From contig JAYTOP010000092.1 in assembly GCA_043747745.1 (NCBI GenBank), positions 1-39,467 on the forward strand: DNA of 39,467 nt. Reading direction: 5' to 3'. Made by a program: the position numbers and the translations under genes. The number at the start of each line of letters is the position of its first letter. The first letter of the stretch is position 1. This stretch comes from SZAS-103 sp043747745 (lineage in GTDB: Bacteria > Pseudomonadota > Gammaproteobacteria > Xanthomonadales > Xanthomonadaceae). Below the pieces are notes generated by a model. It was not told the origin of the DNA. It searched no databases and saw nothing but the letters and a program-made list of their open reading frames with translations. Below, piece after piece: positions 34,048 through 39,467 of this stretch.

Positions 34048-35052
34048 ATGAAAGTCCTGGTCACTGGAACCGCCGGTTTTATCGGTTCGACTCTTGCTCT
34101 GCGGTTGCTCGCGCGAGGCGATGAAGTCGTCGGCGTGGACAATCTCAGCGATTACTACGACGTCAACCTCAAGAAGGCACGGCTCGCGCGCTTCATGCAG
34201 CATCCGAACTATAGGCATGTGCATGCGGACCTCGCCGATCGCGGGGCGATCGAAGCAGCGTTCGCCGAACACAAGCCCCAGCGCGTGGTCAATCTCGCCG
34301 CGCAGGCCGGCGTGCGCTACGCGGCGACCAATCCGCATGTTTACGTTTCGAGCAACATCACCGGCTTCCTGCATATCCTCGAAGGCTGCCGCCATCACGG
34401 CGTCGAACACCTCGTGTTCGCATCGACGAGTTCGGTGTACGGCGCGAACACGAAGATGCCGTTCACCGAACACCAACCCACCGAACATCCGCTGACGCTG
34501 TACGCAGCCAGCAAGAAAGCCAACGAGATGATGGCGCACAGTTATGCGCATCTCTACGGCCTTCCGTGCACCGGCCTGCGCTTCTTCACCGTGTATGGGC
34601 CGTGGGGCAGGCCGGACATGGCGTTGTTCCTGTTCACCAAGGCGATTCTCGCGGGCGAGCCGATCAAGGTGTTCAACCACGGTCGCCACAAGCGCAGCTT
34701 CACCTACGTCGAGGACATCGTCGAAGGCGTGGTCCGCACGCTCGATCGCGTCGCGCAGCCGAACGCCGACTGGAACGGCATGTCGCCCGACCCTGCGACC
34801 AGCCTCGCGCCGTATCGCTTGTACAACATCGGTAATCGCGAGCCGGTCGATCTGTTGCGCTACATCGAGGTGCTGGAAGACTGTCTCGACCGCAAGGCAG
34901 TGATGGAGATGCTGCCGTTGCAGGCGGGCGATGTGCCGGACACCGAGGCGAACGTCGACGACCTCGTGCGCGATGTTGACTACAGCCCGACGACTTCGGT
35001 CGAGCAGGGCGTTGCGCGGTTTGTGGAGTGGTATCGGAGCTACTACAGGTAA
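34048..35052 (+). CDS. NAD-dependent epimerase, UDP-glucuronate 4-epimerase-like
   Basis: A 334-residue extended short-chain dehydrogenase. The NAD motif VTGTAGFIGSTLALRLL is at residues 4-20. The uronate-epimerase signature NLSDYYDVNLKKARL follows, the active site is Ser-Thr-Ser in FASTSSVYG with Tyr152-x3-Lys156 (YAASK), and FFTVYGPWGRPDMA is typical of CapI/LspL/WbnF enzymes. These interconvert UDP-glucuronate and UDP-galacturonate. Next to a UDP-HexNAc dehydrogenase it may instead epimerise UDP-HexNAc uronate. I chose ATG 34048 because it begins the Rossmann strand; the in-frame ATG 33982 would add 22 residues encoded across a hairpin. It is high-GC, in contrast with both flanking genes. 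Confidence 0.9.
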   Translation: MKVLVTGTAGFIGSTLALRLLARGDEVVGVDNLSDYYDVNLKKARLARFMQHPNYRHVHADLADRGAIEAAFAEHKPQRVVNLAAQAGVRYAATNPHVYVSSNITGFLHILEGCRHHGVEHLVFASTSSVYGANTKMPFTEHQPTEHPLTLYAASKKANEMMAHSYAHLYGLPCTGLRFFTVYGPWGRPDMALFLFTKAILAGEPIKVFNHGRHKRSFTYVEDIVEGVVRTLDRVAQPNADWNGMSPDPATSLAPYRLYNIGNREPVDLLRYIEVLEDCLDRKAVMEMLPLQAGDVPDTEANVDDLVRDVDYSPTTSVEQGVARFVEWYRSYYR

Positions 35053-35111
35053 TTGTTTCCGAACTGCAGGCCCATTGCTTGGGTCTTGCGATATGGGCTT
35101 CACGCGCATCT

Positions 35112-36482
35112 ATGGACGAAACTTTGCATTACAAACGCTTTAAGAAAATGATGGCTGCGGACGGACTCGGCAGTCGGCTAGTACGCTCTGTCTTCGGTAG
35201 CGCATGGCTACGGCTTGGCTCGGCGCTATTGGGCTTCGGTACCGGCGTTTTGCTTGCGCGAGCACTCGGGCCATCCGGCTATGGCATTTACGGCTTGGTT
35301 GTATCAATTACTGCGCTGCTCACAGTGCCGACTGAATTTGGGTTGCCTTCACTTGTGACTCGGGAGGTGGCAGCAGCCGAAGTACTTGAGGATTGGTCCC
35401 GCATGCGCGGCATTCTAGGCTGGACCAACAAGACTGTTGCCGCGATATCGCTACTGCTCTTTGCAGCAACGATGGGCGTCGCCCTTCTGTTCAAGGATCG
35501 TCATCAAGATGCGGAGTTCCTGAGCACACTGGCTTGGGCATTGTTGCTCATCCCGCTTGTAGCACTGGGTAATCTTCGGGGGGCTACGTTACGTGCGTTG
35601 CGTTTGGTCGTACGGGGACAACTACCTGAGATGATCTTGCGTCCCGGAATGTTTCTTCTGTTGCTATGTGTCGTCCAGTATGGGTTCGGCTGGGCATTGC
35701 ATCCAGCGCAAGCGATGCTTCTCAATGTAATCGCTGCGGCGTTTGCGTTTCTTGTCGGAGCGGGCATGCTGTTGAAAGCCATCCCGGCACAATGCCGTAC
35801 CGCTAAGCCGGTGACTTCACCAAGAACATGGGTGCGCAGCGCTTTACCGCTCGCTCTGACTGAAGGAACACGCATGTTGCAAGGGCATGTATCTGTCTTG
35901 CTGATCGGCGCGATGTTGCTCTCGGCGGATGTCGGATTGTTCAGAGTCGCGTCCCAGATCGCAATACTCCTAGCGATGCCTCTCTCGCTATTCGACGTTG
36001 TGTTGTCGCCGCTCATATCTCGCTTCCATGCTGCCGATGATCGCATTCGCCTGCAACGTATGCTTTCTTATGGAGCTGCAACAATGTTTTTTACCGAGCT
36101 TGTTCTATTTGTCTTTTTGCTGCTATTCGGTCGAAGTCTTCTGACGACATTTTTCGGACCGGCGTTCGGAAACTCCTACTTGTCCTTGATCATTTTGGCG
36201 TTCGGACAGCTTCTCAATGCGTACTTTGGATCAAATGCCGTATTGCTCAATATGAGCAATGGCGAACGTGCAGTGGCTCGAGCTTTTTTGATGGCACTTG
36301 TGATCAATATCTTGTTGAGTGTCGGGCTTATCCATGTATTCGGGATTATCGGAGCGGCTATCGCAAATACAGCCGGCTTACTTTTGTGGAACATCCTGCT
36401 ATGGCAAAGGGCACTCAAAACGTTGAAACTAGATAGCTCTGTGTTCTCACTCCGGAAATTCATTGGAACTGGTCATGATTGA
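35112..36482 (+). CDS. polysaccharide flippase (Wzx/MATE-like)
   Basis: A membrane protein of about 456 residues with roughly 12-14 helices of the oligosaccharidyl-lipid flippase family. Typical features: an N-terminal segment LRLGSALLGFGTGVLLARAL followed by GPSGYGIYGLVVSI, and helices ending near the C-terminus around IGAAIANTAGLLLWNILLW. It should move undecaprenyl-linked repeat units to the periplasm. ATG 35112 (MDETLHYKRF) is used, but ATG 35148 or 35151 are equally possible; no start has a strong ribosome site. Codons are clearly more A/T-rich than in the epimerase, suggesting a different origin. Its stop overlaps the next gene. Confidence 0.87.
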   Translation: MDETLHYKRFKKMMAADGLGSRLVRSVFGSAWLRLGSALLGFGTGVLLARALGPSGYGIYGLVVSITALLTVPTEFGLPSLVTREVAAAEVLEDWSRMRGILGWTNKTVAAISLLLFAATMGVALLFKDRHQDAEFLSTLAWALLLIPLVALGNLRGATLRALRLVVRGQLPEMILRPGMFLLLLCVVQYGFGWALHPAQAMLLNVIAAAFAFLVGAGMLLKAIPAQCRTAKPVTSPRTWVRSALPLALTEGTRMLQGHVSVLLIGAMLLSADVGLFRVASQIAILLAMPLSLFDVVLSPLISRFHAADDRIRLQRMLSYGAATMFFTELVLFVFLLLFGRSLLTTFFGPAFGNSYLSLIILAFGQLLNAYFGSNAVLLNMSNGERAVARAFLMALVINILLSVGLIHVFGIIGAAIANTAGLLLWNILLWQRALKTLKLDSSVFSLRKFIGTGHD

Positions 36483-37380
36483 AGCAAGAACCCTTCGGGC
36501 ATGGGTAAAGCGCGCACTTCCTCCATGGATGCGACGGACTATTAGAGCGCCGATCACCTATCTGCAACGGGTTGGTCGTTGGGGCATTGTGTTAGTGCAA
36601 ATGCGTGGTGTGTCTCTTTCCGACGAGGTAAAGCTGCTAGGTTCGGCACTGGCGGCTCCATTTACCTGTTGGCGCGACTTGAGCCATTGGCAAGATCCGG
36701 TGCTGCTGGCTGACATCAATGTGCATGTTCCAGGCATCGGGCAGTTCGCACTGCGCAAGAGGACCGATGATCTGTTTCACGTGCTTCCGTATCGCGAGCG
36801 TGCTTTGATCAAGGCGATGCGTAGCCTGCTGCGGCCCGGTGATATGTTTGTGGATGCCGGCGCGAATATTGGCGTTTATACAGTTTTTGCCTCGCGTCTG
36901 GTAGGGGACTCGGGAAAGGTTGTCGCTTTCGAAATGATGCCGGACACAGCAGAGATCTTGCTACGCCATATCGACCGTAACGCATGCAGTAACACACAGA
37001 TGTTCCAGCAAGCGCTATCCGATCATGCAGGCGACGTCTTCACTGCGAGAGTGTCCGCAGGCAAACATGGCCAAGCCAGCATCATACGCAGCGACTTCGG
37101 TGAAGGCTTCAGCGAAGTCAAAGTGATCAGTACTACGCTCGATGCATCACTTGTAGATGGCGCAGCAATCAGGCTGATCAAGATGGATCTGGAAGGCGCT
37201 GAGGAAAGAGCAATGACGGGTGCAGTAGAGGTGTTGCGACGGACACATGCGGTGATTTTCGAAGATTGGACATCGCCTCAACAAAGCACAGAGTCAGGGC
37301 CACGCATCCTGCGAGACCTCGGATTTGAGCTGCGACGCATAGACGGGCGCAACTGGATCGCGGTCCGTGCATCTGTATAA
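36475..37380 (+). CDS. FkbM family methyltransferase
   Basis: A 301-residue SAM-dependent methyltransferase. After about 110 residues of N-terminal sequence, the SAM-binding motif FVDAGANIGVYTVFA (about residues 125-140) is followed by KVVAFEMMPDTAEILL and the FkbM signature IRLIKMDLEGAEERAM. It probably methylates a sugar hydroxyl of the polysaccharide repeat unit, though FkbM members also act on other small molecules. ATG 36475 overlaps the flippase stop by 8 bases. A 41-base gap with A/T-rich sequence precedes the glycosyltransferase. Base composition matches the flippase, so the two may have been acquired together. Confidence 0.87.
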   Translation: MIEARTLRAWVKRALPPWMRRTIRAPITYLQRVGRWGIVLVQMRGVSLSDEVKLLGSALAAPFTCWRDLSHWQDPVLLADINVHVPGIGQFALRKRTDDLFHVLPYRERALIKAMRSLLRPGDMFVDAGANIGVYTVFASRLVGDSGKVVAFEMMPDTAEILLRHIDRNACSNTQMFQQALSDHAGDVFTARVSAGKHGQASIIRSDFGEGFSEVKVISTTLDASLVDGAAIRLIKMDLEGAEERAMTGAVEVLRRTHAVIFEDWTSPQQSTESGPRILRDLGFELRRIDGRNWIAVRASV

Positions 37381-37421
37381 TATTTAGACGAGTCACGTCA
37401 TCTCAGCTTGGCGAAATTACT

Positions 37422-38600
37422 GTGACCAAGGTGAAGACCATTGCGATCCTACTACCTGACTTGCGTGCTGGCGGTGCCGAGCGCGTGTGCCTCAATCTTG
37501 CGCACGGGTTTTTGGCGCGCGGTTACGAAGTCGATCTCTTGCTAGTGCGTTCGCACGGTGCGTTTCTGTCCGAAGTGTCCCCGCAGATCCGCGTCGTGGA
37601 TTTCGATGCGCCCCGGTTCCGCAAAATCCTCCAGCCGTTGCGTCGCTATCTGAACAAAAGGCGCCCGACCGCATTGCTGGTCGCCATGTGGCCGCTCACT
37701 GTGCTCGCAATAGTCGCCGCGATGCGGTTGCGCATCCCAACCCGCGTGGTGGTCAGCGACCACAACATCGTGTCGCGTTCGAGCGCAGCCAAAGGCCGAC
37801 TGAAACGCTGGTTGCTAAGGCATTCGATGCGCTGGCTGTATCCGCATGCCGACGCGGTCGTCACCGTTTCGCGCGGCGTCGCAGACGACATGGCTGCTTG
37901 TACCGGCCTACCGCGCGGACGTATTGCCACCATTCATAATCCGGCGACGCGCGGCACGCCGCTGCCCGCGCCACTGCCTGTCGACGACAGCGTGGGTGGC
38001 TGGCGGCAACCCGGATACAAGCGCCTTATCACTGTCGGTACGCTGAAGCCGCAGAAGGATCAGCGGACGCTGCTCGCCGCATTCGCACAGGTGCGGCAAC
38101 TTCTACCGGCGAAATTGCTGATCATTGGCGAAGGCCCGCTTCGTGGCGAATTGGAAGCGCAGGCGCGGGAACTTGGTATTGCCGACGATGTGATCCTGCT
38201 CGGCTTCGCGCAGGATCCTTATCCGTACTACATGGCGGCCGACCTGTTCGTGCTGACGTCCACGGCCGAAGGCTTCGGCAACGTGCTGGTCGAGGCGCTG
38301 GAATGCGGCTTGCCGGTGGTGTCCACCGACTGTGCGGGCGGCCCGCGCGAGATCCTCGATGACGGCCAGTTCGGCAGGCTCGTTCCGGTCGGCGATGCCG
38401 ATGCGCTGGCCATTGCGATGCATGCGACTTTATGCGAGCCGCCCGATCCGCAACGGCAGCGAGTGCGGGCAGCCGACTTCGGCGTCTTGCGTGCGGTGGA
38501 CGCGTATCTTGCTTTGCTTGTTCCGGCTTCTTGTAACGGTCAGCAAGCCCTGCAATCAAATAGCTCCGACGAGATCAACAGCGAGGCCCGATTGCCGTGA
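37422..38600 (+). CDS. GT4 family glycosyltransferase
   Basis: A 392-residue GT-B-fold glycosyltransferase. The N-terminal half starts IAILLPDLRAGGAERVCLNL, the usual acceptor-side opening of GT4 enzymes. The C-terminal half holds LITVGTLKPQKDQRTLLAAF, LLIIGEGPLRGELE and the nucleotide-sugar EX7E motif in STAEGFGNVLVEALECG. It should add one sugar to the lipid-linked repeat unit in the cytoplasm; donor and linkage are unknown. It starts at GTG 37422; an ATG start in frame is not available nearby. High GC returns in this gene. Its stop overlaps the following acyltransferase by GTGA, implying coupling. Confidence 0.9.
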   Translation: MTKVKTIAILLPDLRAGGAERVCLNLAHGFLARGYEVDLLLVRSHGAFLSEVSPQIRVVDFDAPRFRKILQPLRRYLNKRRPTALLVAMWPLTVLAIVAAMRLRIPTRVVVSDHNIVSRSSAAKGRLKRWLLRHSMRWLYPHADAVVTVSRGVADDMAACTGLPRGRIATIHNPATRGTPLPAPLPVDDSVGGWRQPGYKRLITVGTLKPQKDQRTLLAAFAQVRQLLPAKLLIIGEGPLRGELEAQARELGIADDVILLGFAQDPYPYYMAADLFVLTSTAEGFGNVLVEALECGLPVVSTDCAGGPREILDDGQFGRLVPVGDADALAIAMHATLCEPPDPQRQRVRAADFGVLRAVDAYLALLVPASCNGQQALQSNSSDEINSEARLP

Positions 38601-39467
38601 TCTACAGTCTGGAAGGTCTGCGCGGGATTGCCGCTTTGATCGTCGCGTTGTTTCACGGACATAGCTGGCGAGGAACCACGAACTTTCCATTGATCCAGAA
38701 CGGGTGGCTGTTTGTCGATCTGTTTTTCGTGATCAGCGGATTCGTCATGAGCCATGTCTATCGCCGGGATTTGCACAGTGGCTCGAGCGTGGCTGCCTTC
38801 TTGATCAAGCGATTTGGACGATTGTACCCACTGCACATCGTCATGTTGTTTGCCTTCATCGCCTGCGAATACGCATTGCAAGTAGTGAAGCTAGCGGCTG
38901 TGCATGCAGGACATCCAATCGGTTCAAATCCGCCAACATTTGATCTGATTAAGCCATGGTCGTTGTTATCGAATATCTTGTTGCTGCATTCCATGGGATT
39001 GCCAGGCGAACGTGCTTACAACGTCCCATCCTGGTCAATCTCTACCGAAGTGTGGGCTTATGTTGCCTTTGCACTCAGCGTCTGGGCAATGGGTCGGGGA
39101 GGTGGACGGAGACGTACACTGTTATGGATTGCGCTCAGCCTGTTCGGTCTGTCGGTCTGCCTGTCGCTTCGCCGTCCCAGCATCGACATCACGACCGATT
39201 TCGGCTGGTTCCGCTGCATTTACGGGTTTTTCCTCGGCGCTTTGTTGCCGCCCTTACGCGATCGTTTTTCGAGCGCGGCTGGATCACGTATGGTCAGCTT
39301 CGCGCAAATAGCGACATTGATCCTGAGCATCGCGTGTGTTTGGATCGCCGATCGAACTCCATCCATTACTTTTGCTCTGCCTATTGTGTTTGCGACCTTG
39401 GTGCTGTCGTTGAGTTTCGACTCGAATCTGGTAGCGAAATGGCTGCATTGGCCTCCTGTGCAAACTC
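38597..39467 (+). CDS. second acyltransferase 3 family protein, truncated by right window edge
   Basis: An open frame from GTG 38597 (overlapping the glycosyltransferase stop by GTGA) runs uninterrupted for 290 codons to the edge of the window. The product begins MIYSLEGLRGIAALIVALFH, the classic acyltransferase 3 N-terminus with the conserved Arg and His. NGWLFVDLFFVISGFVMS and IKRFGRLYPLH follow, then NVPSWSISTEVWAY, another family motif. It differs clearly from the acyltransferase at 32881, so two separate acyl modifications are possible. Typical members have 350-400 residues, so about 60-110 are missing. Confidence 0.9.
   Translation, partial: MIYSLEGLRGIAALIVALFHGHSWRGTTNFPLIQNGWLFVDLFFVISGFVMSHVYRRDLHSGSSVAAFLIKRFGRLYPLHIVMLFAFIACEYALQVVKLAAVHAGHPIGSNPPTFDLIKPWSLLSNILLLHSMGLPGERAYNVPSWSISTEVWAYVAFALSVWAMGRGGGRRRTLLWIALSLFGLSVCLSLRRPSIDITTDFGWFRCIYGFFLGALLPPLRDRFSSAAGSRMVSFAQIATLILSIACVWIADRTPSITFALPIVFATLVLSLSFDSNLVAKWLHWPPVQT

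Overview
The window reads as chromosomal DNA of a high-GC gammaproteobacterium of the Xanthomonadales (Lysobacterales) type, probably near Dokdonella, Rudaea or Rhodanobacter. This is inferred from the gene order (sdhAB-sdhE-ygfX-lol-comEC-exbBD-msbA-lpxK-kdsB, then uvrC-pgsA-tRNA), the frequent GTG starts and ATGA/GTGA overlaps, and G-run/C-run intergenic inverted repeats. No database was consulted.

Bases 1-17,500 are core genome, almost all on the + strand and tightly packed. First come the end of the succinate dehydrogenase operon (sdhA 3' part, sdhB), a small membrane protein of unknown function, and the overlapping sdhE/ygfX pair. Next are the lipoprotein-release ABC transporter (lolC/E-type permease and lolD) and comEC. 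An envelope operon follows: exbB, exbD, msbA, lpxK, kdsB and a low-molecular-weight tyrosine phosphatase. A thioredoxin-fold/NHL protein, uvrC and pgsA lead to tRNA-Gly(GCC) and tRNA-Cys(GCA), each followed by a clear intrinsic terminator.

Bases 17,500-20,640 split what in E. coli is a compact tRNA operon (Gly-GCC, Cys-GCA, Leu-UAA, behind uvrC-pgsA). The gap carries a large secreted S53 (kumamolisin/sedolisin-type) peptidase with PKD and C-terminal beta domains, and a small minus-strand gene. tRNA-Leu(UAA) then runs straight into a membrane-anchored glutamate-synthase-like FMN/Fe-S protein.

Bases 22,400-39,467 (running off the right edge) are an exopolysaccharide cluster. The export/control module holds a CpsB-type PHP phosphatase, a GumB/Wza-type outer-membrane lipoprotein, a GumC/Wzc-type co-polymerase fused to a BY-kinase, and three poorly characterised partners: a membrane J-domain/NTF2-like protein, a membrane TPR-like protein and a secreted FecR-like protein. 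A strong intrinsic terminator closes this module. The repeat-unit module follows: a Wzy/ligase-like polymerase, a TviB/WbpO-type UDP-HexNAc dehydrogenase, an acyltransferase with an eight-cytosine tract, a UDP-uronate 4-epimerase-like protein, a Wzx flippase, an FkbM methyltransferase, a GT4 glycosyltransferase and a second, truncated acyltransferase. Base composition alternates gene by gene here, suggesting a mosaic locus. The priming glycosyltransferase is not in the window.

The best candidate for an under-described system is the J-domain/TPR/FecR-like trio behind the BY-kinase. The best candidate for a switch is the C8 tract in the first acyltransferase.
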